This document shows positions 48,901 through 61,800 of a stretch of 64,000 bases of DNA, piece after piece. The notes below the pieces were generated by a model. The model had not been told where the DNA came from and ran no database searches. It was given only the letters and a program-made list of their open reading frames with translations. The stretch's first letter is position 1. Each line of letters opens with the position of its first letter. Source of the stretch: Carallia brachiata. Taxonomy: Eukaryota > Streptophyta > Magnoliopsida > Malpighiales > Rhizophoraceae. The translations under genes were made by a program, and so were the position numbers. The stretch spans positions 4,172,735 through 4,236,734 of the forward strand of contig JADCRB010000010.1 of the NCBI GenBank assembly GCA_021464245.1. Direction: 5' to 3'.

Positions 48901-50949
48901 AAGTGGCGGTGAGATGGAGTCTGCACAGGCTAAAAATCAAGCTCTAAAGGATGCCGGAGCGTTGTTCCCACCTCATATGAAGCTTTTGAAGCTGCAATTA
49001 AGGAAACATTTGACAAACTGGTTAGTGTCCACATAATGTGATGGCTTACCTGCCCGTGTTTCCCCAGATCCATTCAAGTTTCCTAAAGCTCTATGATCAG
49101 CGTTATTGAAATTATTGTTTCTCTAAGGTTGAAGAAGGGAAGATTACGGCTGTAAAGGAAGTGACTCCTCCACAAATCCCTGAGGATCTTAACACAGCAA
49201 TTAAGAGTGGCAAAGTTCGGGCTCCAACTCATATTATTTCTACCATCTCTGATGACAGAGGTACTTTCACTCATGTTTGCTTTCTTTTTAAGGTTCTGCG
49301 GGCTTAAATTTCAGTGCACTGAACTCTTCTTTTGATCCATTTGCAGGTGAAGAACCATGCTATGCTGGTGTACCCATGTCATCCATTGTTGAACAGGGTT
49401 ATGGTGTGGGTGATGTGATCTCTCTTTTATGGTTCAAACGCAGTCTTCCACGGTACTGCACCCAATTCATTGAGGTGAATTTCCCATGAATTTGAAACTT
49501 GGCAGAGGAGTTTTTCTTTTAGCAGAATGATATTGATTGAGTATTGCAGTTAATTGTACTGCCCTCTTTGTTTCCGGCTAAGGATCTGGTTATGTTTTGT
49601 GGCAAAAGTTGTACTTTAGCTGCTTTTTTATGGTTCTGCTCTTAATCAGATATGCATAATGCTATGTGCGGACCATGGTCCATGTGTCTCCGGTGCTCAC
49701 AACACTATAGTGACAGCAAGAGCTGGAAAGGACCTTGTTTCCAGTCTTGTCTCAGGTAACAATAAGACATCAGAATTCAGATCAATTTTCATTTTTCATA
49801 AAATTAAATTGCCAAATGAAGTCTGGTTCCTCAAGCAGACTATATGAGAAAAATATGAATTCATTATCTTCAAACAGGTTTGCTGACAATTGGTCCGCGA
49901 TTTGGTGGTGCGATTGATGATGCTGCTCGATACTTCAAGGATGCTTATGACAGGGTAAGCTTTAAGGAACTTTTCTTTGGTCAAACTGGAGATATCTTGG
50001 TCTTTCATTCCCATCTACTCAAAGTACTTTCTAGAAACTAAGCTCGGTATATTGTTCTGCCATGCCAGAGTCTGACGCCCTATGAGTTTGTAGAAGGAAT
50101 GAAAAAGAAGGGAATTCGCGTCCCCGGGATTGGACACAGGTTGGTGGAATTGTTTCCCTGTCAGGATGTTCGCGAACCATACGACTCTGTTAACAAGTGA
50201 AATTTGAGTTTTTCGTGAGGTCTGAATTTTGGAAACCCTTGTCTTATGCTTTGATAAAAGGATCAAGAGGGGCGACAACAGAGACCAAAGAGTAGAGCTG
50301 TTACAGCGATTTGCTCGCACACATTTCCCTTCAGTGAAATACATGGAGTATGCTGTTCAAGTTGAAACCTATACTCTCTCCAAGGCCAATAACTTGGTCC
50401 TTAATGTTGATGGTGCAATTGGATCTCTCTTTTTGGATCTTCTTGCTGGCAGTGCAATGTTCAGCAAACAAGAAATTGATGAGATTGTTGAGATTGGCTA
50501 TTTGAATGGTCTTTTTGTGTTGGCACGTAGCATTGGTCTGATCGGGTGAGTTGGATTACTCTTTATACTTTGTTTATCTAATTTTCTTGGGTCATCCCAA
50601 AAACCATTGGCATTAAATAGCCTCTGGAATTGCAAATTTACTGTTAAGGTGGAATTTTTTAGTTTTAAATAGCATTACTTAGAATGTTCGAAAATTTTTA
50701 GATTTTTTAGAAGAAATTCCTTTATTAGCTTTATTAAAGCTGAATAACGATCAAAGGGCCTCGATTCTTCTTGTTCTTGTTCTTGTTTTCTTTTCTTTTT
50801 CCTTATGGAAAACAAAAAACAAATGAGGTTGAGTAGTAGTGTCATCTTAACAACACCTGTTATTCGAATGCAGGCATACGTTTGACCAGAAGAGATTGAA
50901 ACAACCGCTATACCGTCACCCGTGGGAGGATGTCCTCTACACCAAGTGA
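45919..50949 (+). CDS. ACLB: ATP-citrate lyase beta chain, ACLB (three single-base indels)
   Basis: Subunit B of the cytosolic plant ATP-citrate lyase (with ACLA), making acetyl-CoA for sterols, flavonoids and fatty-acid elongation. Exons: 45919-46017, 46166-46268, 46792-46857, 46945-47069, 47235-47369, 48102-48162, 48239-48315, 48630-48785, 48893-49020, 49128-49260, 49347-49474, 49650-49755, 49878-49954, 50069-50139, 50261-50545, 50874-50949. Motifs: CoA-ligase-like [17 protein letters not shown] (exons 5-6), the phosphohistidine site QFGHAGAKSGG across exons 8/9, and citrate-synthase-like [11 protein letters not shown] and PGIGHR. One base is missing after 45944 and one near 48960; one extra base lies at about 46945-46950. 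With these corrected the protein is 608 aa, the family length I recall. Exon phases agree only after correction. Confidence 0.93.
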
Positions 50950-51998
50950 GATAATTGAAGGTAGCAGGAGCAATGCTGAACTGCTTTTAATTCCTTTTTT
51001 TTTTTTTTTCCGTTTTCAAAATTTTCTGTAATCTTCAATTTGCTTGGATGTTGTTCAATTGTTAGATTAATGTTGTACTGATAAACAAGCTAAGCGCCTT
51101 GTTTTGTAAGTTGTATCAGATGCTTTTTAAGAAGCCCTTCAATCATTATTGAAGAAATGCTGCCATAAAGTCAGTTTCGTCCTTTGGTGTGATGGAAAGC
51201 TACTGAACACTGGCCAGATTTTTTTTTTTTTTTTTTTTTGGCATAAGAACATTATCGTCATCCCATCCTTTGAGAATCCAATTATGGTGGGACGTGATGA
51301 CAACGCAAGCAAAGGGAAACTTTTTTAGTCGTGACTGAGTACAAAGCATGATGAAGTTTGTAGGTCCATCGGACCTATAACACAGAACCAAAACAAAGCA
51401 TAACGCCCTTGGCGTCAGTGGTCCACATCCATGCTTTATTTATGGGACAGTTACATGGCATCGGGTTCGTGAAAATTTTTATGAAGCTTTGGATGTATGA
51501 CACAATTCTGTATAAATTGAAACATATTCACTTGAGCAATTTTTCAGATAGCTGCCCAGAAAAAAAAATGATGAAGATATTCTTCTCAAATTTCTAAAAC
51601 GTAAAGATTTTATCTGTAGTAATGGTGGTTGTAGATTGAGTGCTAACTTATGCTTTGTTTAGGAAAGGAGGCAAAGGGGGTGAAAAGAGGACAAGGGGTG
51701 GAAAAATGGTGCTATCCTTATTTTTGGCAGATTGTCCTTTTTTTCAGTTTATAAAAAAATTTATTAGATTATAAATATTAAGATAATTTTATTATTCTCA
51801 TATATCTTATTCTTTTCTCAAGATGAGAATTTAAAATTTTTACAATAAAAATTTAAATTTAATTATTAAAATATTTATTAAAAGTAGACATTTCTTTTCT
51901 TTATTTTTTTTGATATGTCCCCCAACCTTTTTGGCAAGCGAAGGTGCAGACAGCGATAACGTCAAAAGGTGAAGGGTCAAGAGAAATCAGGTGCTGAT

Positions 51999-52037
51999 CA
52001 CGTGGCAATGGAAGCGTATTGTGGGATTAGTCACGTG
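51999..52037. promoter_or_regulatory. paired G-boxes (CACGTG x2)
   Basis: Two CACGTG cores at 51999-52004 and 52032-52037, 33 bp apart start to start, about three helical turns, so on the same DNA face. Contexts are gatcacgtggc and gtcacgtgggc. They are candidate PIF, HY5 or other bHLH/bZIP sites upstream of PHYB (or downstream of ACLB). Confidence 0.5.
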
Positions 52038-52583
52038 GGCAGGAACTCTGATTGGCTCCCCAGTCCCATAACAGCCAAGCGTAGGGTGCAAATCATAAAA
52101 GCCATAAATTGCAGTAACGATCCGACTAAGATTTTAAGATTAATATATAAAAATATATTAATTTTATTTAAAATAATAAATATAAATTTATTTTTTAAAA
52201 ATAATTAAATTAATATTAATTTTATCTAAAAGAATAAATTTAAGACCTAAAAATTTTATATAAATAAATCTATTAATTTTAATTACAAATTTATAAAAAT
52301 ATATTTATTTTAATAATAATAATTATATAAATTAGTATTAAATTATCAAAATAAATAAATTTTATTTAAAAAATTTACAGTATATTATATTGATTACTTA
52401 TATAAAATTGATAGTAAATTTATTATTTTTAAAATTAATATTAAATTTATTATTTTAATTAAAATTGATAATATTTGTATATATTAATCAAGATTTTACT
52501 TTCTTTTTTTTAATTGAGGAATGACCCTATGCGGTTATCCTCGCACGTTGTCAATTGCAAAGACTCACGCTTGTTGCCTTCTG

Positions 52584-52589
52584 CACGTG
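52584..52589. promoter_or_regulatory. G-box (CACGTG) upstream of PHYB
   Basis: CACGTG core in the context ctgcacgtgttg, about 1.3 kb upstream of the PHYB ATG. Confidence 0.4.
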
Positions 52590-53341
52590 TTGTAATGTGA
52601 TTATGTAAACAAGGATTTATTACCATTAAAAAAAGACTCAGATTTGTAACACTCGTACTTAAAAGTAGAATTTACTGTATAATTTTATTTTACGTAATAA
52701 TAAAATAAAAATATAATTTATTTATTTGTTTAATTTTAAATTTAATTATTAAATAATTTATATTATTTTATTATTATTTTGTTATAATTTCAACGTTACT
52801 ATATATATTTTTTTCAAAACAAATATTACTATCTAATATTTTTCTTAAAAAAAGAATTTAAAATGCACAAACATAAGTGGCTCAAAATTAGATGGCTTTC
52901 AAATTCAAATAATCAAAGTATAAATCCATATGGTTAGAATTTAGGATTACTGATGAGATTTGTCCATTACACAGCTCACATACCTAGAAGTTTGCTAATG
53001 AATTAGAAAAAAAAAAAAAGTGGGATCCATTGAACATATTTAGGAAAGATAATTAGAGAGAGCCAAATCTTATAAAACACATATAAATGTACAGTGACAT
53101 AGGCTTAAATAATTAAAATTGAAGAGAAAAAAAAGATGAATGAATCGTTAAATATTGAATTACATTTTTTTTGTTTTTTAAAAATGAGCGACATGGCAGT
53201 ATTTTTTTTCTTTTGTACAAAAGTCTGTATTTTTTCATACAAACATACATAGCAATTAAAATTTTGAAATAATTATAGTAGACAACAAAAGCAAATTACG
53301 TAATAATCTTAGGAAGTTATATCACTAATGCGCACATATTT

Positions 53342-53347
53342 CACGTG
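53342..53347. promoter_or_regulatory. proximal G-box (CACGTG) upstream of PHYB
   Basis: CACGTG core in the context tttcacgtgtag, about 0.55 kb upstream of the PHYB ATG; the best positioned of the four. Confidence 0.45.
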
Positions 53348-53900
53348 TAGTGTTAATATTTATGTAACTAAAGGTCACCGCTAATAGAGTCATCATAATA
53401 ATTAAGAAATAAAGTCATCATAAATGTACTAATTACAGTTTAAAATACTTTAAATTACCAAATCTTGCTTCATGCGGCATTTCTCACATTCTTTCGAAAA
53501 TACATACGATTATGATGGTATTTAATTTAATAACAGAAAAAAGGAAGAAACAAAACAATTAACTTCATTTTCTCCTGGAATCATCAAACAAACAAAGATC
53601 AAATCAATCACAATCAGGGCCATTGAAGCTTTTTTTCTGGGAATTTTTTTTTTTTCCCAGGTCCAGCTCCATCTATTATAAGATAGCTTGCCTCTTCCAG
53701 ATTCCCAAAGGCCCAAACCAAAAAAAAAAAAAAAAAAGAAAGAAAAAGCGGAGAAAGAAATGAAAACTATGATTTTTCGCACTTGGGAGTAACAGCGGTT
53801 CGTGACCAATCTTCATAGCTCGCGTGGGTTTTTACTCTTGTCTGCCTCTAGATATCGTTTCAGGAAACAAACCAATAATATTCCAATACCCAAATAAAAA

Positions 53901-56900
53901 ATGGCATCTGATGGCAGAGGAGAAGCGGCCAAAGCAGCGGCAGCAGCAGCAGCTGCTCAGTCACAACAGCAGCGGCAGCAGAGCCATAACCAAGCTCAGT
54001 CATCAGGGACAGGGACCAGCAGCAAGCTGATGAGACCTTATTACAGCATCGGCAGCGACAACAAGAACAACGCCAACAAAAATGAGTCTGTAAGCAAAGC
54101 GATTGCCCAGTACACAGTGGATGCTCGGCTCCACGCGGTTTTTGAGCAATCCGGAGAGTCCGGTAAGTCGTTCGATTACTCTCAATCAGTCAGGACCACT
54201 AACCAATCAGTTCCCGAACAGCAAATCACTGCTTACCTCTCCAGAATCCAGCGCGGCGGCCATATCCAGCCCTTCGGCTGCATGATCGCCGTCGAGGAAG
54301 GGTCCTTTAGGGTCATTGCTCACAGTGAAAACGCGCGTGAAATGCTGGGTTTAACCCCGCAATCCGTCCCTTCTCTGGAGAAACCCGAAATCCTTTATAT
54401 TGGGACTGATGTTTGCACGCTTTTCACGCCGTCCAGCGCGGTTCTGCTCGAAAAGGCATTTGGGGCTAGAGAAATCACGCTGTTGAATCCTCTTTGGATT
54501 CATTCAAGGAATTCCGGTAAACCCTTTTACGCAATTTTGCATAGGGTTGATGTCGGGATCGTTATTGATTTGGAGCCTGCCAGGACAGAGGACCCTTCTT
54601 TGTCCATAGCAGGGGCCGTGCAGTCCCAGAAGTTAGCGGTTCGCGCAATTTCACAATTGCAGTCGCTTCCGGGTGGGGACATCAAGCTTTTGTGTGATAC
54701 TGTGGTGGAATGTGTGAGTGAGCTTACCGGGTACGATAGAGTAATGGTTTACAAGTTTCACGAGGATGAGCATGGTGAGGTTGTGGCCGAGAATAGAAGG
54801 CCGGACTTGGAACCGTATATAGGTTTGCATTATCCTGCCACTGATATACCTCAGGCTTCAAGGTTTCTGTTTAAGCAGAATAGGGTCAGAATGATAGTGG
54901 ATTGTCATGCTTTGCCCGTTCGCGTTATTCAGGATGAAGGGCTTATGCAGCCTCTGTGCTTGGTTGGATCAACTCTTCGTGCCCCTCATGGTTGTCATGC
55001 TCAGTACATGGCAAATATGGGTTCCATTGCCTCACTGGTCATGGCAGTGATTATTAATGGAAATGATGAGGAAGCTATTGGTGGGAGGAATTCAATGAGA
55101 CTTTGGGGTTTAGTTGTTTGTCATCACACTTCTGCTCGCTGCATTCCATTCCCACTCCGTTATGCATGTGAGTTCCTAATGCAGGCTTTTGGACTTCAAT
55201 TGAACATGGAATTGCAATTGGCATCTCAGTTGTCAGAGAAACACGTTTTGAGAACTCAAACACTCTTGTGTGATATGCTTCTTCGAGACTCTCCTACTGG
55301 CATTGTTACTCAAAGCCCGAGTATTATGGACCTTGTGAAGTGTAATGGGGCAGCGCTTTATTACCAAGGGAAGTACTATCCTCTAGGTGTGACACCAAGT
55401 GAGGCCCAAATAAAAGATATTGTAGATTGGTTGCTGACTTATCATGGAGACTCTACTGGACTAAGCACCGACAGTCTGGCTGATGCTGGTTACCCTGGGG
55501 CATCCACACTTGGTGATGCAGTATGTGGGATGGCTGTTGCTTACATTACCAGGAGGGATTTTCTTTTCTGGTTTCGATCCCACACTGCAAAGGAGATGAA
55601 ATGGGGTGGTGCAAAGCATCACCCAGAGGACAAGGATGATGGCCAGAGAATGCATCCACGTTCCTCATTCAAGGCATTTTTGGAAGTGGTTAAGAGCCGG
55701 AGTTTACCATGGGAGAATGCAGAAATGGATGCCATTCACTCATTGCAGCTTATTCTGCGGGACTCATTTAAAGATGCGGAAGCAACAAATTCTAAGGCCA
55801 TTATACATTCCCAGATAGGGGATTTAGAGCTGCAAGGGATGGATGAGCTAAGCTCAGTTGCAAGAGAAATGGTGAGGTTAATAGAGACAGCAACTGCGCC
55901 AATTTTTGCCGTAGATGTTGATGGCCGCATAAATGGATGGAATGCAAAGGTTGCTGAGTTGACTGGAGTCTCAGTTGAGGAAGCCATGGGAAAGTCTTTG
56001 GTTAACGATCTTGTTTACAAGGAATATGAAGAAACTGTTGACAAGCTTCTTTATCGTGCTTTAAAAGGTACTGACTTTTCTCTCTGGCATGTTGACGTGC
56101 TTAACATAGGTATTCTTGTCCTATGACAGCAATGAAAAGTTGCCTTTAATACTTGCATTCAGACTAGCATAGATTTCTCGGACATGAAACCTCACCTAGA
56201 AATAGCATAATTTCAACTAAGCATAAATAATTCTTATTGTATGGTCACTAACACGAATGATGAATGCTTTGTGATGGATGCTTTGTGCTAATGTTGACAC
56301 TGTCAAAGACTAACAATGTTGGTAAGCTCTAATATAGATTTGGAGAATCAGGAAAAAACCACATTTGACAAGAGAAATTAGCATGGCTTTGAGGGTTTAT
56401 CGGCTTCTGATACGTTGTTGTGTTACTTGTATTTAAATCATACAGGTGAAGAGGATAAGAACGTAGAGATAAAATTGAGGACTTTTGGCTCTGAACATCA
56501 AAAGAAGGCAGTTTTTGTTGTGGTCAATGCTTGTTCTAGTAGGGATTACATGAATAATATTGTTGGAGTTTGCTTTGTTGGTCAGGATGTGACTGGTCAG
56601 AAAGTGGTAATGGACAAATTTATCCGCATACAAGGTGATTATAAAGCTATCATTCATAGTCCTAATCCGTTGATCCCTCCAATATTTGCTTCGGATGAAA
56701 ATACATGTTGCTTGGAGTGGAACACTGCCATGGAAAAGCTTACAGGATGGACTCGAGGGGAAATTATTGGGAAGATGTTAGTTGGAGAGGTTTTTGGAAG
56801 TTGCTGTCGGCTCAAGGGTCAGGATGCATTGACAAAATTCATGATTGTCTTACACGGTGCAATTGGAGGGCAGGAAGCAGACAAGTTTCCATTTTCCTTC

Positions 56901-58896
56901 TTTGACCGGAATGGAAAATATGTGCAGGCCCTCCTGACAGCAAACAAGAGGGTAAATATGGAGGGCCAGATTATTGGGGCCTTCTGCATCTTGCAGATTG
57001 CAAGTCCTGAGTTGCAGCAAGCTCTTAATGTCCAGAGGCAACAGGAGAAGAAATGCTTTGAATGGACGAAAGAGTTGGCATATATTTGCCAGGAAATTAA
57101 AAATCCTCTTAGTGGTATACGCTTTACTAATTCACTTCTGGAGGCCACAGACTTGACTGAAGATCAGAAGCAATTTCTTGAAACTAGTGCTGCTTGTGAA
57201 AAGCAGATGTTAAAGATCATACAAGATGTTGATTTGGTTAGCATTGAAGACGGGTATATTTTCTGCAAATATGTCTTTATGCAATTTATTTTTCCTCCTT
57301 TTTTGGTTTCCTGTAAAGACATTAATGCATGACATGACGTTTCTGCTCCAGTTATTGCTAATCTTTTGGAAACATATGTTTGTTGCCGAAACCTGTTTCA
57401 GAATAATTGACATATCTGCATTAACACTAAGTGATTGTCAATATGATGTGTGTCCCTTACCTCAATGCTCAAGTTCATTGGCAGATTTTAGGTTTCTTCC
57501 AGATTGTTCCCAAGAAAACTTTTAGTGGGACTCCTAACTTCTGGTGGGTTTCTCAATGAATCATGTTGTAGCAACTTTTTGTTCCATAAGTGCATAATTT
57601 AGTTAAGCTCAAGTATTTCTGTGCTGTGAATTGACCTTTTGTAACTAGCTGATTAAAATTTTTAATACATTCGTCAATTGCTTCTTTGTGGTTTTTTTTT
57701 TTTTTTAAAAAAAATTAAAGAGAATGCATGTAAGGTTCCTTAACTTCATTCTTGTGGATTCGTGTGCACTTGTGTGTTTGGGCCACGTCTGAACTTTGAG
57801 CATAGTTATTACTAACATGAAAAATTGTCCATTTTTCTTGAATCAGTTCACTGGAGCTTGAGAAGGATGAATTCTTACTTGGGAGTGTCATAAATGCTGT
57901 TGTTAGCCAAATAATGTTATTGTTAACGGAAAGAAACCTACAACTGATCCGTGATATTCCGGAGGAAATAAAAACTCTTCTTGTGCGTGGTGATCAGGCC
58001 AGAATTCAACAGGTACTGGCTGATTTCTTGTTTAATATGGTGCGTTATGCACCATCTTCAGAAGGTTGGGTAGAGATTCATGTTCATCCATCAGTGAAGC
58101 AAATTTCTGATGATCTCAGTATTGTGCATACAGAATTCAGGTATGTCATCATTGGAGTCTTTGGTTACTTTTTTTTTTTTTTTCCTTTTTTTTTATTTCC
58201 CTTCTGTGGTTCAATGGCACTGGCCTCATCATTTTCTTTTTATTGGCAAGATATGATGACTCCGACCGACTTTTTCTTTCTCTGTTTGTCCAATCATTGT
58301 AATTATCCAGTATGTGGCCCAACCAGAGCTTCATGTGGTTAATCTCGATAAGAAGGTTAAGTTTAATTGGTCAAATGGGTGTAGGGTGAGCTTCCATCAG
58401 ACTTATCCAATTTGACATGCTAGAATATTCTCAGTCAGGCCAAACTATGTTAATCATTATCTATGCATATGGAAACAATCTGATAGTCATGACATTCGGG
58501 GTCGTTGATTTCATTAATATGCCTTACAGCATAAATGGTGGTCAGCTGCAAATCTTGAAGACAACTTGCAATATTCACTAATCTTCTCCATAGCAATTGT
58601 ACGTATATCTTGTGTCTTGGCAGTAAACTGATGATTGTTGATTGATTTGTATGTGAAGGATTGTTTGCCCCGGTGAAGGTCTTCCTCCTGAATTAGTGCA
58701 AGACATGTTCCACAGCAGCCGATGGATAACTCAGGAAGGCCTAGGACTCAGCATGTGCCGGAAGATTTTAAAGCTCATGAATGGTGAAGTCCAGTACATA
58801 AGAGAGTCTGAAAGATGTTTTTTCTTAGTCATCCTGGAACTCCCAGTGGCGCAGAGTCAGGAGCAAGAAGTGTTGATGAATATGACTGGCCCTTAA
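53901..58896 (+). CDS. PHYB: phytochrome B, red/far-red photoreceptor
   Basis: Intact 1168-aa phytochrome. Exons: 53901-56067, 56446-57253, 57847-58140, 58659-58896, the usual four-coding-exon layout. The N-terminal extension is Ala/Gln/Ser-rich (residues 8-40). The PAS-GAF-PHY module follows; the bilin-binding Cys is about residue 365 in [11 protein letters not shown], and the GAF Asp motif is [12 protein letters not shown]. Two PAS repeats follow the PHY domain ([35 protein letters not shown]). The C-terminal histidine-kinase-related domain has the degenerate box [17 protein letters not shown] without the phospho-accepting His, and [24 protein letters not shown] converts between Pr and Pfr, moves to the nucleus and destabilises PIFs; it also senses temperature. 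The extreme C-terminus ([19 protein letters not shown]) differs from the RRGSKSVG-type ending I recall in many PHYBs. Confidence 0.96.
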
Positions 58897-61800
58897 AAGA
58901 GTTACAAAAAGGGCTTCCCCAATTGAAACCTGTTACTTCCTCTGGGGCATCCCTGACCCTGCTGGTGATTTTAAGCCAGACCAGAGGTGAACTCAGCTGT
59001 AGCAAGTGGGCAATTCATCCGAAGTAGTTGGTAGGCTGCCGACGGGTTCTTTTCAATTTGAATGTGGCTTACGCTTCCAAGCAGATGCCAAAGGAAAAGA
59101 GCGGCCCATTAACATTAGGTAATTGTGAAGTTCTAATCCCTTGTCCAAATCTCTCATCGATGTAGCCTTGCTAGAACCTAAGTCCTCGGACGTGCTGTCA
59201 TGACCGCGCCAATCAAGAAGCGACAGAGGTAACATCTTATGAGGTTGATTTGTCCCTTGCAAGAAACTGTTGCAATAGGATTGAACAGGATCTTTCTTCC
59301 GCTGTAAGTATATATTCTTATGTGTCATACCATCCTGAGTTAGCCTGTAACATATGTCTACCTGTACTAAGCGCGGTAGTCCCTCTAGTGCTGCTAGTCC
59401 TTTAGCATTTCTTTTTTATGGGTGTAATAAAATCAGAATTCCTTGTCTGCTATGTAATTCAAGTTCCCACAATCTTGTTTGTATGTGCTTTTCTACTTTA
59501 TCTTACGCTGCTTTAGTTTGGCCATGGGAGCTGCCAGTTGTTTTCTTGCTAAGAACCAAACGACCCCTAAGGGCGCATTTTGGCTGTGATCTCTTTTTTA
59601 TTTAGTCTGCCTGATAAGGTCCAAGTAACCCGCAGCTGGAATAAGGTTCCCAACCTCAATTGAAAGGTGAATACAAAGGGCCTAGAAAATGGGTTTTTCC
59701 CAATAATAATGGGTTTTAAAAAACAAAAAATATACATGAACAAGAACAATTACAGATGAAAAATAATCACAGTATAATCAATCGATTGATTTGTACAATC
59801 AGACGATTAATGTTTACAATAATAATGAAAATAATAATTATTTAGTTGTATAAAATAATTAATTTATTATATTATAATTATTTCTTGTCTGTTATTTTAT
59901 TTATACTTATAAAATGACTTTTTAAAAAATTGCGCCACGGGTACCACATGACATGAGGGAGACAGACAAGGATGCAATTTGCAAACAATACTAGGAGGTA
60001 TGGACATTCTATATCTGGTAGTTGTATTAGTGGCAAAAACAGTCAATTGTTTCCCTTGCACGCGTGATCTACAGTCCTCCAATCAGACAAAGAACAATAA
60101 GGGTTCCATGTCTGATTGTTTGTCTCTATAAGGCTGCATGTGTTCATCCTTTCCTAGAGCACGAGAGAGAAAGAAAGAGTGAGGCAATTTATTGTCTCTT
60201 GCTTCCAAAATTGAGAGTTAGCAAGGTATCAAGCCAGAACAGAACAAGAAAAAAGGCAAGAACTGGGCAGGCATTGGAAATTGGCTCGAGGGTCCGTATG
60301 TACCTAAAAGAAGAAAACAAGTTACAAAACATGCGAATAGCTCCCCCTGCTTCCCCATTAAGCGAAGAGCACCTTGGGGATGTAAAAGAGAGTTTTCAAC
60401 GATGAGTTTGGAGAAAATAAAAAATAAAAAATTCTTGTACTGCGTGGTGGTGGTAGGCAAGCATTGTTATCTGCTATAGACAGTTTTGGGTTGGCAAATA
60501 CTGGTTCTTTTTTCTTTGATTAAGACTTCGTTAAAAATAAAAGTTTTATGATTAAGACACGTTTAAACAAATAATTGTGTTTTGTCAACGAGTTCATCAA
60601 AAAAGAAAAAAGTTCTTCAAAGACACCTCCTTAATTAAAGAGTTTTAATATATAATTTAATTTTAAATAATAATAAAATAATTATTTAATTCACTTAACG
60701 ATATTTAATAATTTATTTACTTATTTTTAATTTAAATCATCTAATAATAATTTATATTACGTTAATGACTATACTACCCAAATGAAACCATTTAATAATT
60801 TTTTTATAAAAATAAAGATAAGTATTTATTATATTATTCATAGTGTTATTCACCCTCAGACAAAATTTTTGCGGATAAAGAAAACAAAAAGAAGAGATGG
60901 GCTGAATTGACCGACCTTAAACTACCGCGCCTTTTCAATTCTTGATAGGGCGTGCGTACTGTCAACACGAGTAATCCTATCCGTTTCTCACCTACTGACA
61001 GAAGGAACGAGAAAAACTAATACGATAATCGTCAATCGAAGTGATATAATTAATATCATAAATTACTCTAAGATAATAAAAAAAAAAAAGGGAAAATTCT
61101 GGCTTCCACCTCGCAAGTTGGGGTGCGTTTAGTGTTGGCGAACTAGATTCAATTCCTGCGAGTGCAAGTCTCTCCCGATAAAAAATTGGAATGTTCGTTA
61201 AAGTTAAGAAAGATTAAGTATATCGTGAATTTTAAATTTGATAATCATAATAATTTCTAACAGTTCTCTTAAAACTCGAATAATGAATCATTTTCTATAA
61301 AAATTTATCAAATAAAAGTGTTACGGTAAGATAAGATTGACTTCAAACTACATGTGCGAACACCATATTTTTTGTTAAAAAAAAGAAAATTAAAAAAAAT
61401 ATTTTCACGGCAAAACTAAAAACCTATTATTGAAAAGAGTATTACTGTAAGAAGCCACGAGGGCAAGAGTGGAAGCACGAGAAAGACGAGTGGACCTGTC
61501 TCCATTAGGAGGAAAAGCGCGACACCCACGTTCTGGAAATCGTGTAAGGAACGCGCCTAGCAGGTTGGACCAATGAATATTGAATACAAATCCAGCCCTG
61601 TGACTGTATTACAGGCCATTGCTTTCCACGCGCCTAGCGAGCGCGTGAAAGAAGGCATATGGCTTGGTGTCTGTAAGCATCTAAATCTTGTGGTCCGCTT
61701 TCAGGTAGACGTAAACGAGTGGTGAGTTGGAAAGAGCAGAGGCCAAAAACACCAAGAAGAGACCACAGAGGAACCGTCCAGAGAACAGCAATAAAAGAAT

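Larger units (their letters stand above)
50950..53900. promoter_or_regulatory. ACLB 3' UTR and PHYB upstream region
   Basis: The first ~200-300 bp are probable ACLB 3' UTR. Most of 51700-53500 is extremely AT-rich with no coding signal. Four CACGTG G-box cores stand out (51999, 52032, 52584, 53342). Purine and pyrimidine runs precede the PHYB ATG and probably form its 5' UTR. Confidence 0.5.

Noticed and set aside
56068..56126. Extension of the first PHYB open frame by about 19 codons
   Set aside because: The frame runs into intron 1. The donor at 56068 with phase 1 joins exactly to 56446 and continues the conserved protein.
60064..60405. Open frame of about 113 codons downstream of PHYB
   Set aside because: No recognisable family or domain, unconvincing composition and no splice or promoter support; treated as chance.
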